A stretch of DNA of 64,000 nucleotides from Asterias amurensis (lineage: Eukaryota; Echinodermata; Asteroidea; Forcipulatida; Asteriidae). The position numbers were made by a program, and so were the translations under genes. The notes under the pieces were generated by a model. It saw only the letters and a program-made list of their open reading frames with translations, made no database searches and was not told where the DNA came from. Below, in pieces: positions 54,701 through 61,360 of this stretch (its first letter is position 1; each line of letters opens with the position of its first letter). Location: NCBI RefSeq assembly GCF_032118995.1, contig NC_092650.1:27273501-27337500 (forward strand). Direction: 5' to 3'.

Positions 54701-56956
54701 GCTCTCAAATTTCTCAAATGGTTAGTCGACTTCCTGGAAAAAATTAGCAAAGTAGGTGAGAGTTAAATGAGTACAAACCGGACTGCCTCGAGCTACCAGG
54801 CAAGCTCAAAGTAGGTGAGAGTTAAATGAGTACAAACCGGACTGCCTCGAGCTACCAGGCAAGCTCAAAGTAGGTGAGAGTTAAATGAGTACAAACCGGA
54901 CTGCCTCGAGCTACCAGGCAAGCTCAAAGTAGGTGAGAGTTAAATGAGTACAAACCGGACTGCCTCCAGCTACCAGGCAAGCTCAAAGTAGGTGAGAGTT
55001 AAATGAGTACAAACCGGACTGCCTCGAGCTACCAGGCAAGCTCAAAGTAGGTGAGAGTTAAATGAGTACACAGCGCATACCACTCATCAGTGTATAGGTA
55101 AAACATAAAATGATATACAAACCTTTTCTCCTGTTGTACCCGTCACGACCTCCAAGTCTCGTTTCTTGGCAAGCTGACACTTATCTTGTTGTAAGACAAC
55201 CCACTCTGATACCTCAACAACATCTTCATAAAGCATCTCAGGGGTGACAATCTCCTAATGGTCAACAAAAGGGTCACACAAATTTAAATTTGATTTAGTT
55301 GCTGTAGTCACCAGGCCCACTTGTGACCACAATCCAGCTTTCTCCAGAAGACAATCAGAGCATGCTGATTGAAATAATAATAATAATAATAATAATAAGA
55401 CATTTGTAAAGCGCCTAATGCAAAAGCCTCTAAGCGCATAAAAAATGCCAAGTTGAACAGTTTTATGTTTTTTTTCTGAACCACCACAACTCAATTAAAG
55501 TTAGCACAAACCTTACTATACATTTTAAACTACCCAAAAGGGTTAGGAGCACCAGATTCAAGCTGTGGTGTTCCCGTATGAAGCGCCTCTCAGTTTGTGT
55601 TATTACGGATAACTTGTTTGTTTGTTTGTTTGTTTGTTTGTTTTATTTCCATTTGTACAACAAAAAATACAACAATAATAATTTCAAGTAAATAAATACT
55701 GTTATAAGTTTAAATTAAGTACAAATGGGGGTTGCAGCCAGAGGAGGTAAGACCCTCCTGTAGTGGAGCACCCGAACTGCTATAAAAAATAAAAAATAAA
55801 ATGCTGCACTGGTTTCACAAATGACAAATGTAATATGAAAGTAAATTATAGTAACCCTAAAATAAAATAAAGCACATCTTTGAAGAACAATAGTGTAAAG
55901 CAAAATATAGGTATTACTCCTTCTGTGTGTCAGACATAACCACTCTAGTTTTTCGGCAATATCTGAAAAATGCTACCACCTTTTGAAATGATATTTTCAA
56001 GGCTCAGTTTTATTGTATACATGTATCTCTACTTCTACATGTATATAAGATTTTAAAAACAATTTAAAGGGTACAAAAACCCCAAAGTAGACTTTGCTTT
56101 TAAAACAAACCAAGAAATAACCAACCAGATCAAATATCTTGGGCCTGGCTTGATTGCCGATGTAGAGCAAGTCTTTGAATCCTTTGGTAATGACTAGAGC
56201 AATACGTTCTCCTTTGCGCTCTAATAAAGCATTCGTAGCTACTGTTGTACCCATTCGTATCCATTCAATCTGTGATGTATCCACTGGAACGTCAGAGGGC
56301 ATCAACTGACCCGTTTCCTGTATGTAAACATAATATAAATATTTCCATGGTTTATCAAAGTGTGTCAAGGTCTAATTTCATACTTGAGGCATTTCAGTAT
56401 AACCTCGTCTGATTCCATTGTTACAATGCAACCAGAACCCGATTTCCAACATGCTTGTTCTAAAAATAGAAAAACATTGTGATTATTTAATACCGCCTTA
56501 CCCCTTTAATAGTCCCTGGAAACCATTGCGAGATGGACCAGTTAATGGTAAATAAAGAGACTCATTATCAAAGAAAGGTTCAGCATTAATGGTGTTGGAT
56601 AACATTTTCACTGATTAAACACCCAATGTTTCATTTTGTGAAAACCTTTGAAAAATTGCAATGTGTAACTTAAAATTTTTTGAAAATGTGAGGCAATCAG
56701 AAACAGATTTCTTCCAGTGGTTGGTTGGGAATCCCGAGTGCTGGGCGGTTTTCCCAGAACCTCAGACCTCTTTCGGCAGAACCCTGTTTTGTGTATTTAC
56801 CTCCTGAAGGATCCGACGAATTCCTTCCCTGGGGGCATCCGGGTAATTACTAGGATCTTCCGAGAGGAGCTTCAAGATCCTTGTCTTACCGCTGGGACAA
56901 CGAGCGTAAACATCGGTGAATGTTCCACCTCGATCGATCGCAAATCGAAAACCAGC
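30756..56956 (-). CDS. OPLAH: 5-oxoprolinase (ATP-hydrolysing), 29 exons found
   Basis: The cytosolic enzyme converts 5-oxo-L-proline, ATP and water to glutamate, ADP and phosphate in the gamma-glutamyl (glutathione) cycle. Exons, 5' to 3': 56956-56801, 56317-56126, 55254-55123, 53735-53629, 53182-53067, 52706-52574, 52256-52144, 51395-51307, 50146-50029, 49341-49199, 48375-48247, 47674-47562, 47263-47093, 45245-45108, 44496-44358, 43687-43511, 42394-42257, 41685-41575, 40795-40694, 39665-39491, 39031-38922, 36127-35906, 35552-35418, 34669-34520, 33935-33861, 33378-33296, 32455-32295, 31656-31559, 30935-30756. All junctions are AG/GT, all phases agree and no stop interrupts; 1,301 residues result, near the roughly 1,290 usual for animals. 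Only the first few residues are missing: exon 1 here opens at [16 protein letters not shown] after an AG, so a short start exon must lie upstream. The C terminus MAQEQV ends at TGA 30,756-30,758. Confidence 0.96.
32755..33090 (+). mobile_element. SINE-like repeat in OPLAH intron 26
   Basis: GGGTGGCATGGTTGGATTGT and, about 60 bases on, TGGCTTGGTTCAATAATACC give a weak A-box/B-box pair. A body follows with GGTTTTCCAGACCATCTGG and an ending with TTCAGCTATTAGCTGCGAGT, then ATTATTATTA. The ending and tail are typical of tRNA-derived SINEs of marine deuterostomes. A 117-codon open frame crosses it but is repeat sequence. Confidence 0.55.
34183..34300 (+). mobile_element. tRNA-like SINE head in OPLAH intron 24
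   Basis: The first 72 bases look like a tRNA: GGGCTAGATAGCTTAGTTGG (acceptor start plus A box), TAGAGCGCCTG, and GGTTAAAATCCCGAGCTAGT as a degenerate B box with the acceptor 3' side. The next bases, CCTTGTTCAACCCCCC, look like a SINE body. The T arm is too degenerate for a functional tRNA gene. Confidence 0.55.
35040..35330 (+). repeat. Dispersed intronic repeat (GATGATACCCAAGCCTACAT family)
   Basis: The words GATGATACCCAAGCCTACAT, CTGTAAAGGGGGGTAACTC and TAGCCCACACCTTTAAGTGG recur in the same order at 51,885-52,030. Diverged copies are at 39,700-39,930 and, inverted, at 53,400-53,515. The upstream part, AAGACACTTAACCATGATTG, also reappears at 39,697. All copies lie in OPLAH introns. The style suggests SINE or LINE 3' sequence, but no promoter boxes are evident. 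Confidence 0.6.
36051..36914. repeat. 108-bp minisatellite duplicating the exon 22 splice acceptor
   Basis: Eight head-to-tail units of exactly 108 bp begin at 36,051, 36,159 and so on. On the minus strand each holds a pyrimidine-rich stretch (TTCCCCTCTTCCTTACTCCC), an acceptor TACTAG, and the first 77 coding bases of OPLAH exon 22 ([26 protein letters not shown]). The unit nearest the exon is the real one. AG is kept in units 1, 2, 3, 5, 6 and 8 and lost (to TTG) in units 4 and 7. Because 108 is divisible by three, the plus strand stays open for 213 and 148 codons of a 36-residue repeat; that is an antisense by-product. Confidence 0.95.
36917..37046. repeat. 22-bp tandem repeat (TCAATCATCATGATCCAATATG)
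   Basis: About six units of a 22-base sequence built from TCAATCATCATGATCC and AATATG follow directly on the 108-bp array. Two units have base changes. It is a simple minisatellite with no coding value. Confidence 0.9.
37088..37675. mobile_element. hAT miniature element, 8-bp target duplication AAAATTAT
   Basis: The ends TAGTGCTGGGCGAATA and TTCGCCCAGGCCTA are mirror images of hAT type. The 8 bases AAAATTAT occur directly before (37,080-37,087) and after (37,676-37,683). The 588-bp interior contains paired CCGGATATTCGAATAGG blocks extending the terminal repeats, and GCCGCTAGAGGGC. It has no transposase. A sister copy in opposite orientation is at 46,064-46,715. Confidence 0.95.
38081..38446. 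mobile_element. TTAA foldback element, family AGCCATT, inverted relative to 27,783
   Basis: TTAA at 38,077-38,080 and 38,447-38,450 flanks 366 bp with mirrored ends. The interior words TCGCGCGTTTCGCCGTGTCA and TTCTCGTTAACGAGAAT match the complement of 27,783-28,129. It lies in OPLAH intron 21. Confidence 0.85.
38538..38765. mobile_element. TAA-flanked miniature element with a 51-base near-perfect hairpin
   Basis: TAA at 38,535-38,537 and 38,766-38,768 flanks 228 bp whose ends are GGGAGCGTCTCAAAAGTCGG and its complement. In its left half lies a perfect palindrome, 25-base arms (38,584-38,608 and 38,610-38,634) around a single A, itself containing GGGCATATGCCC twice. TAA target and GGG ends suggest the PIF/Harbinger group. 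No gene is present. Confidence 0.85.
39152..39326. repeat. Palindromic element (GGTGGATTTCACAAAGGTAG)
   Basis: The left half GGTGGATTTCACAAAGGTAG then TCCTAACTTAAGACTAGTCC is mirrored by the right half, with only a short spacer of related TCCTAA/TTAGGA words. A diverged relative lies at 45,888-46,035. No target duplication is visible. Confidence 0.8.
40296..40649. mobile_element. TTAA foldback element with central GTCTCATGAGAC
   Basis: TTAA at 40,292-40,295 and 40,650-40,653. The halves mirror one another around TTTTCGTCTCATGAGACGAA (40,467-40,486), with shared words ACTCATTTCTCAAAAACTAC and TTTGAAGATAATGATAGT. The outer ends are more diverged than in the other families. A related half-copy with TTTGTCTCATCATTTGAGAC lies at 43,735-43,930. 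Confidence 0.8.
42440..42600 (+). other. Penelope-type terminal module fragment
   Basis: TTCTGAGGATGACAAGTGA, TACTAGTCGTAACGTTA at 42,538-42,573 has the same plan as the 21,689 module: a CTGA core, a short paired stem (ACTAG-type) and GNAACG. It lies in OPLAH intron 16, before a SINE-like stretch with TTGAGCAAGATACTTTCATC at about 42,790. It is a fragment only. Confidence 0.35.
43330..43500 (+). mobile_element. 3' end of a LINE or SINE
   Basis: The text TGCCTGTCATGCCCAGTTGT, then GTGTGAACAAGGGTCCCC, TTTAATGGGCCTGTGTGC and a terminal GGTAATAAAATTGAAATAAT has the form of a non-LTR 3' UTR ending in a short A-rich repeat. No coding part is attached. It lies just downstream of OPLAH exon 16 in reverse orientation to the gene. 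Confidence 0.45.
44571..44925 (+). mobile_element. Two tandem SINE-like units with B boxes
   Basis: The stretch CTCTGTGGACCCTGGTTCGAATCCC occurs twice in nearly identical form (B box GGTTCGAATCC at 44,630 and 44,782). Each is followed by ATCTCAGACCAGAGCCTTGC, ATGTGGATTGGGTT and a GGGGTTTTC block. The period is about 152 bases. Two long open frames (130 and 161 codons) run through the duplication and are not genes. Confidence 0.7.
45532..45592. repeat. 19-bp tandem repeat (ATAAGAAGCCACTATT)
   Basis: Three copies of a 19-base unit, TATAAGAAGCCACTATTAT-type, lie in OPLAH intron 13. The surrounding intron (45,250-46,060) shows nothing else apart from the diverged palindromic repeat at 45,888-46,035. 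Confidence 0.8.
46064..46715. mobile_element. hAT miniature element, 8-bp target duplication CAAATGAG
   Basis: This is the inverted sister of 37,088-37,675. It runs from TAGGCCTGGGCGAATTATTC to TATTCGCCCAGCACTA. CAAATGAG lies exactly on both sides (46,056-46,063 and 46,716-46,723). The extra length (652 against 588 bp) is explained by a local duplication of AATAGCGCCCTCTAGCGGC (46,552 and 46,612) separated by a T-rich spacer. Confidence 0.95.
46770..47055. repeat. Nested foldback with TTCTCTAAGAAC-type hairpin
   Basis: GTGTATCTACTTGCCAGGTA, then TTCTTAGAGAACTG at 46,809-46,852 mirrors CAGTTCTCTAAGAACAAACT, then CTGACAAGTAGATACACAC at 46,884-46,928. Outside that, TTTGGTTTGCGGTAACACCAT (about 46,786) mirrors ATGGTGTTGCCGCAAACCAAA (about 47,021). 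A half-copy lies at 54,180-54,280. No gene is inside. Confidence 0.75.
47890..48055. repeat. Foldback element (CGCCTCTCTTAATACTTATG)
   Basis: CGCCTCTCTTAATACTTATG at 47,897 faces its complement ending near 48,050, and TTACCCAAAATGAGGC faces GCCTCGTTTTGAGTAA closer in, leaving a short GC-rich loop. A TGACGTCA site is near 47,920. The size, about 160 bp, fits a small non-autonomous element in OPLAH intron 11. Confidence 0.75.
48441..48724 (-). mobile_element. tRNA-like SINE between 73-bp inverted arms
   Basis: The arms at about 48,441-48,513 and 48,652-48,724 are almost exact complements (TTACCCATACACCGATGTG and so on, with one or two indels). Between them the minus strand reads GGTAGACTAGTTAGTAAGAC as an A-box-like start and GTCGGTTTCGAATCCCACCC as a B box. 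A relative of the spacer is at 28,970-29,045 (GGAGGCAGTTTGAATCC), and of the arm at 55,085-55,105. Confidence 0.65.
49642..49982. mobile_element. TTAA foldback element, family AGAACATTACAGAATTGG
   Basis: TTAA at 49,638-49,641 and 49,983-49,986. The ends AGAACATTACAGAATTGGT and ACCAATTCTGTAATGTTC are exact complements. The centre is ATCGCTCAGTGAGCGTTTC. Interior words (ACAGATTTACATAAAATTTAC, GATGATGATAGAAA) match the other TTAA families, suggesting common ancestry with rapidly diverging ends. Confidence 0.85.
50152..51000. repeat. 76-bp minisatellite at the exon 9 acceptor, split by a TTAA element
   Basis: Units of 75-76 bp containing AAGACAGGTACAAGTCTA, ATCATTCCTGGTA and TTCATGCTAATAGACTGTG start at 50,152, 50,611, 50,687, 50,762, 50,837 and 50,913. 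The first unit begins at the OPLAH exon 9 acceptor (minus strand CCTGTCTTTCAG, then TTGGATATC). The TTAA element 50,194-50,571 interrupts the first unit between CCTGGTA and CTTCATGC. Some later units keep a minus-strand AG after the pyrimidine tract (CTTTCAG, CTTTTAG); others have lost it. Confidence 0.9.
50194..50571. mobile_element. TTAA foldback element, family AGGCAGTGGACAC
   Basis: TTAA at 50,190-50,193 and 50,572-50,575. The ends AGGCAGTGGACACTATTGG and CCAATAGTGGCCACTGCCT are mirrored. The centre has mirrored AGACCTCAAGTTC and CTGAGGTCTCGA. It is the same family as 30,308-30,677. Its position inside a minisatellite unit shows that it inserted after the array began to form. Confidence 0.9.
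52861..53060. repeat. Partial duplicate of OPLAH exon 5 plus G-rich minisatellite
   Basis: 52,861-52,935 repeats 53,055-53,130 with few changes, that is, the last 55 or so coding bases of exon 5 (SSVMPMV-M-PRGYT) and its donor ACAG/GTAAGG. No acceptor is seen next to the duplicate. Between the copies (about 52,930-53,050) the plus strand is a run of AGGGGTTAGGGG/GGAGAGGTT words. The duplication probably arose by slippage or unequal exchange at this tract. Confidence 0.85.
54749..55067. repeat. 59-bp minisatellite in OPLAH intron 3
   Basis: About 5.4 units of exactly 59 bp, each with AAAGTAGGTGAGAGTTAAAT, GAGTACAAACCGGACTGCCT and CGAGCTACCAGGCAAGCTC, are nearly identical (one unit has CCAGC for CGAGC). 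The high identity implies recent expansion. It ends 56 bases short of exon 3's donor. Confidence 0.95.
55360..55900. repeat. Microsatellites and SINE tail fragments in OPLAH intron 2
   Basis: An (AAT)n tract at 55,373-55,397 is followed by AAGCGCCTAATGCAAAAGCC, resembling the 3' ends of the tRNA-derived SINEs at 26,520 and 28,385. A (GTTT)n tract lies at 55,614-55,642, followed by an A/T-rich stretch with GGGGGTTGCAGCCAGAGGAG that may be LINE-derived. No coding signal. Confidence 0.5.
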
Positions 56957-57194
56957 CTTCAAAGAAAAATCAGTAATAAAGCAAGATGATTTTATGCGTT
57001 TCTCAGTGTTTAGACTGATCATGACGGAAATAATAATATATAAAAACAGGCCTGAACAAAATTATGAAATAAATGAGCAGTATCTCATTGAATACTCAAA
57101 ATCAAATGAAAAATGCTAAATTGATTGATTTTTTTTTTTTTTTTTTCATTTTAACAGAAATCTTTCTGATATTTTTAAATTATGCAAAAAATAG

Positions 57195-57680
57195 TAAATG
57201 GCCTGACGTTTCGACCCTAGCAAGGTCTTTCTCGAAGGCTAAATGACAACATAACAAACATGAACAGGAAGTGAAACATAAGCAGTGAAGTAGAGAAATA
57301 CATGAAAGCATACAGAAAAAGGAAGGGGGTAAACAATGAATAGGGGACAAAAAGGGGGGGGGGGTTGAAGGGAAGGGACTGGCTTGACCACAAGCAAGAA
57401 GATGGAAACACAAAGGACAATATCAAGGGTGGGGAGGTGGGGTAAACAAGTAATTAATTAGTGAATGAGGCTCAGGCTAAAAGGTAGTTGGGGTTACGTT
57501 ATCGCAACTAGCTAAAAGGCCGGGTGGGAAAAAGGAGACGGCAAAACAAAAGGTCTCGATTCCTTCTTGGATGTTCAGACCATGGGGTTGAATGGTCTGG
57601 AGGCGTCTAATCCAGAGTTTCTCCCTACTCAAACGAACAGTCTCTCTGTGGTTGCCTAGTGCCTCTATTTTTAAATTATT
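57195..57680 (-). pseudogene. C-terminal end and 3' region of a Penelope-like element
   Basis: The minus strand at about 57,665-57,477 reads ALGNHRETVRLSREKLWIRR, then LQTIQPHGLNIQEGI, ending PTTF and TAG. This resembles the end of the GIY-YIG endonuclease domain of Penelope-like elements, whose W-I-RL-T-PHGLN pattern is characteristic. Downstream (minus strand) at 57,240-57,195, CGAGAAAGACC, TTGCTAG, GGTCGAAACGTC matches the terminal hammerhead-like module. The RT is absent, so the copy is 5'-truncated. It lies just upstream of the visible OPLAH exon 1 on the transcribed strand. Confidence 0.65.
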
Positions 57681-57958
57681 TTACAAAAGTAATTATCACC
57701 CGACTATGGTGACAAGATATAAATAAAACAGGCTCAGCAACTTATTATTTTTTTTTTTTCATTATTTTGTATCCAAACTATTGTGATTCAAATCAAATAG
57801 GCCGTACTGACACTGTATGTATACAGAAAATGGACCACTACATATTGTCCACATTCTAAAACAGATTGTGCAAAGTCATCGTGATGCTGCAAAAAATGTT
57901 GTTCTCCTCCATCATGATCATGATCATGATCATGTTATCAATTATGACTAAGCATGGA

Positions 57959-59135
57959 GCTTGTAACAAAGACCGTTGATGATGGCAACCCTGTTGATGC
58001 AGTGTACCTCGATTTCAGTAAAGCCTTCGATCGAGTTCCACACCAGAGGTTACTGGCGAAACTTAGATCACATGGGATAGGTGACCCAACTGCTTGGATT
58101 GAGGCATGGCTGTCCGACAGACAACAGAGGGTGGTGGTGAACGGGGCCCAATCGGAGTGGTCAGGAGTTAAAAGCGGTGTCCCCCAAGGTTCTGTTCTTG
58201 GCCCGTTGTTGTTCATCATCTACATCAACGACATTGACGAGGATATCTTGAGTTCGGTCCTGAAGTTTGCTGACGACACCAAAGTTTTCAGAAAAGTGAA
58301 AACCCCAGCAGATGCTCGCGCTCTTCAAGACGACCTCGATTGCCTTTACCAGTGGTCTGATGACTGGCAAATGTTATTTAATATCGACAAATGCAAGTGC
58401 CTCCACTTCGGACATAGTAACATCAAGTACAACTACTCCATTGGTGACAGTATAATTCAGACAGTAAGTGAAGAAAGAGATCTTGGGGTAACCATCCACC
58501 AGTCACTTAATGCAAGTACCCACTGTGCGAAGGCAGTCAAAAGCGCATACAGAGCCCTGGGGCTAATCAACAGAACCATTACGAACAAAGACAAAACAAC
58601 AATCATCAGACTGTACAAAGAACTGGTTAGACCTCACCTAGATTACTGTGTACAGGCGTGGAGGCCTCATCTTCAAAGGGACATTGACCTAATAGAAAGA
58701 GTTCAAAAGAGAGCATTGCGAATGATTGGAGGTCTATCTCACCTAGACTACGTTGACAGACTCAGGGAAGTGAAATTGACCACCCTGGAGTGCAGGAGGC
58801 TGCGAGGAGATCTTATCGAGACCTTCAAGATACTCAGGAGCCTTGAGGGCCTGAACCCTGATCACTTCTTTGATTTGTCAACCGGGCAGCACAGGGGTCA
58901 CCAACTTAAACTGTACAAATCAAGATCCAACCTTAACCTCAGGAAGTTCTGGTTTAGCCAGAGAGTGGTCAACTACTGGAACATTCTCCCTCGAAGGGCA
59001 GTTGAAGCTTCAAGTGTGAACATTTTCAAGGGACATGTGGATAAATTCCTAAAGAACGTCGGGGGGCTCTACATAAGCTTTTCTAAGCTGTCTGCCCCAG
59101 TAACCAGAACCACCGTCTCCTCCCCAGTTGTGTGA
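57959..59135 (+). CDS. Partial non-LTR reverse transcriptase (RT core to C terminus)
   Basis: About 391 codons are open. RT motif A is VYLDFSKAFDRVPHQRLL, motif B is SGVPQGSVLGPLLFIIYIND and motif C is LKFADDTKVFR. The C-terminal region has LDYCVQAWRPHLQRDI and ends near WFSQRVVNYWNILPRRAVEA, a pattern shared by CR1/L2 and Jockey-like proteins. The endonuclease and N-terminal RT motifs are missing because of the truncation. The ATG at 57,954 comes from the target duplication and not from the element, so no proper start exists. The DD of motif C is intact. Confidence 0.9.
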
Positions 59136-59196
59136 TGGCGTCGGTGGATTCAAGAAGTAAGTCAAGTAAGTCAAGTCATAAATACATCCATCCATG
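57959..59196 (+). mobile_element. 5'-truncated LINE (CR1/Jockey-like) with 13-bp target duplication
   Basis: GACTAAGCATGGA lies immediately before (57,946-57,958) and after (59,197-59,209). The insert carries an uninterrupted partial RT frame through 59,135. After the stop, the tail is built from AAGTAAGTC/AAGTC repeats and CATAAATACATCCATCCAT. Truncation at the 5' end together with a target duplication is the mark of target-primed reverse transcription. The intact frame and perfect duplication indicate a recent insertion. Confidence 0.9.
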
Positions 59197-59209
59197 GACT
59201 AAGCATGGA

Positions 59210-59650
59210 CTGGAGGTAGAACCATGGACTATAGTAAGAACAGTACGCAATGCACAAAAAAGAAACATGGCAGGTGCAAAAATAAAAGCATAATAATAAA
59301 GGAATGAAAATACAAAAGCGGTAGGCAAGTCTTACTTGTTGAACTTGCATGATGATGATGAGCAAGCCTGTGTCCTTGACCAGACACTAGCATTAGCAAC
59401 TACAGAAACTAACACTACCTATCTACAGAGGCCACACTGTCACTGAGATGAGAAGAGTAGTGTCAGTCAGTGAGAAACACACTGCCTGGTTGTCGAGAGC
59501 GATTAACAAAACAGAAGCTGATTTTATTCAGTTAAATATATACGTCGATCCAGAAGAAGATGAAGGAAAGATGTCACCATCAGATATAAACCGAACTTAG
59601 CTAGCTCAGAGCTGTCCTCTATGGGGCGCCGTTTATGACTTTATTACGAC
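59210..59650. other. Short intergenic stretch before the gypsy LTR
   Basis: Nothing is recognisable apart from A-rich sequence and a short GATGATGATGAG run near 59,350. It separates the LINE copy from the LTR. No frame over 64 codons is convincing. Confidence 0.4.
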
Positions 59651-59965
59651 TGTAACGGGATTACATACCAAATACACCATGACTGGACATCGACTACACA
59701 TACATGGTACAATGACCTGTTGACCTCTGACATGAACTACGTGACCGTAAACACAGAGCTTGGACATGTGACAGAGCTTGGACATGTGACAGACCTTGAC
59801 TGAGGGCTGCTGGGATACTTGCCAAGATGGCAACCTGATATGCTTATGTTGAAGGTGTGAAGTAACCCGAAATAAATCATCTTTAGTTCTGTATCTTCTG
59901 TCTCCGTCTTCCTGATAATTCCAGCTTTCACCATCAAACAAAGGTAACACTAGGTAAGCGTTACA
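59651..59965 (+). mobile_element. 5' LTR of a Ty3/gypsy retrotransposon
   Basis: The 315-bp sequence starts TGTAACG and ends CGTTACA, the inverted dinucleotides expected of an LTR, and is followed one base later by a primer-binding site. It contains AATAAA at 59,871-59,876 and an exact 18-base duplication (AGAGCTTGGACATGTGAC) at about 59,756-59,791. The 3' LTR lies beyond the window, so the boundary at 59,651 is inferred from the inverted ends and not from comparison of two LTRs. Confidence 0.8.
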
Positions 59966-59966
59966 A

Positions 59967-59982
59967 TGGCGTAGTCGGCAGG
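59967..59982 (+). promoter_or_regulatory. Primer-binding site complementary to tRNA-Ser
   Basis: TGGCGTAGTCGGCAGG is the exact complement of a 3' end CCTGCCGACTACG plus CCA, which is the acceptor and T-stem end of eukaryotic tRNA-Ser (AGA/TGA type). It lies one base after the LTR. A serine tRNA primer is plausible for this element. Confidence 0.8.
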
Positions 59983-60241
59983 GTGGCTGTTTAAACTGGA
60001 TGATTTTGGTGGATTTTGACGATGAATAAGATGATGCTGTGAAACCTTGAAACCCATCATGCAGCTGGGTGAGTACTGAACGTCTGAAAAAAATATCATG
60101 AACATTATGATACCCACATAGTTGATTTAATTATCAATATCCTGAAGAGAATCCTGTTAATTAGTGGCCAAACCACAGATGGATGTATGAACTGCACCTA
60201 TTGCATGAAAAAAAACGTTTTGCTGAATTTTGAAGTCAACA

Positions 60242-61360
60242 ATGGCTGAGAGGGCGATATATCTACGTCGCTTCACACGTGAATACATAGCCCAACTATG
60301 TCAGCTCAACCACTTAGATGTAAATGAGATTAAGACAAAGCAAGAAAGGATCCAATGCCTTTGTGACCTTCCCCACATGAAGGAACCCCAACCTGACCCG
60401 CCCAAAAAGCAGCCAGGACAAATAGATGTATCGCAACTGTTGTTGAAGATGGAGGAAAACCGTAAACAGGAGACTGAGGTCCTCTGTCAAACCCTCCTGA
60501 AGGCCGTAACTGAAGCTACCAAGGCTACAACTCCCACTAAGATTAGATTTGGCCCAGAATTGCCTGATTTTCATAAGCTGTCGAGTGACGATGACATCAC
60601 CTGTTACTTGACGACTTTTGAAAGAATGGCCACAGCAGAGAAGAGACCAAAAGAAGAGTGGCCTCGTCTACTCGAACCTTACCTCACCGGTAAGGCACAG
60701 AAAGCCTTCCACGCACTGACCGAAGGAGATAAACAAGATTACACCAAAATCGTTGCTATTAATCTCCGTCATTACCAGTTGACACCCGAAGCATACCGCT
60801 TGAAGTTCAAAAGTGCTTCAAAAAATCCAGATGAAACCTTTGAAGAGTTTGCAACAAGATTGGAGCTCTAGTTCAAAAGATGGACCAAGCCTTCTGATGA
60901 ATCCTTGAAATCAGATGATGTTAAGAGAATAATAAAGCTTATCATGACAGATCAACTCCTCAACTCCATGGCTGATGAACGACTCCGTCTTAAACTGAGA
61001 GAGAAGAAATTACCCACAACACAGGCGACAGCCAAAGCTGCTGATGAACACATCCTTAACAGAAAGATGTCATCCAATCAAAACACTACTTCATTTAAGC
61101 CACAACAGTTCAATCACCAAAACTCCCACTCCTTCGGGCCTCGACCCAACCAATCAGATCACAGACAAGAACGTCAGGACCAATTCAAATCAGCAAACAA
61201 TCAAGGTAAATCATCCTATGCACAAGGTCACCCACCGCCCAAAACAATTGGAAAGTTTGACTCGGTCTGCAACATATGTCATGAAATGGGTCATCGAATT
61301 GCGGAGTGCCCCTATCCACCTGCTCAATCAAAACTCCAAACCATTCACAACAAAGTTTAG
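60242..61360 (+). pseudogene. gypsy gag with one in-frame stop
   Basis: From MAERAIYLRRFTREYIAQL at 60,242 (an ATG at 60,230 is also in frame) a capsid-like protein runs to a TAG at 60,869-60,871 and continues in the same frame to 61,360. The segment with TFERMATAEKRPKEEWPRLL, YRLKFKSASKNPDETFEEFA and the post-stop region to ADEHIL resembles the SCAN/capsid C-terminal domain of some gypsy Gag proteins. A CCHC zinc knuckle, CNICHEMGHRIAEC, lies near 61,269. The frame overlaps pol, which begins in a different frame. The stop is probably a mutation. Confidence 0.85.

Larger units (their letters stand above)
47093..56956 (-). other. OPLAH: OPLAH exons 1-13: hydantoinase A-type ATPase half
   Basis: Numbering from the first residue visible, residues 8-16 (DRGGTFTDV, exon 1) form the first phosphate-binding loop of the ASKHA-like fold. 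[17 protein letters not shown] (exon 2) follows the family pattern. [11 protein letters not shown] and [14 protein letters not shown] (exons 7-8, about residues 285-325) form the second phosphate loop and nearby elements; [11 protein letters not shown] (exon 9) and [11 protein letters not shown] (exon 10) follow. [13 protein letters not shown] (exon 12, about 489-501) is the adenosine-binding motif. All key glycines and aspartates are present, so an active ATPase is expected. Exon 7 to 8 splits the Gly-Gly of DMGG. Confidence 0.9.

Noticed and set aside
56957..57022. Met at 57,022 as the OPLAH start
   Set aside because: It would add a low-similarity stretch ([12 protein letters not shown]...) before the conserved [11 protein letters not shown]. 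An AG acceptor sits right at the conserved edge, so a separate first exon is more likely.
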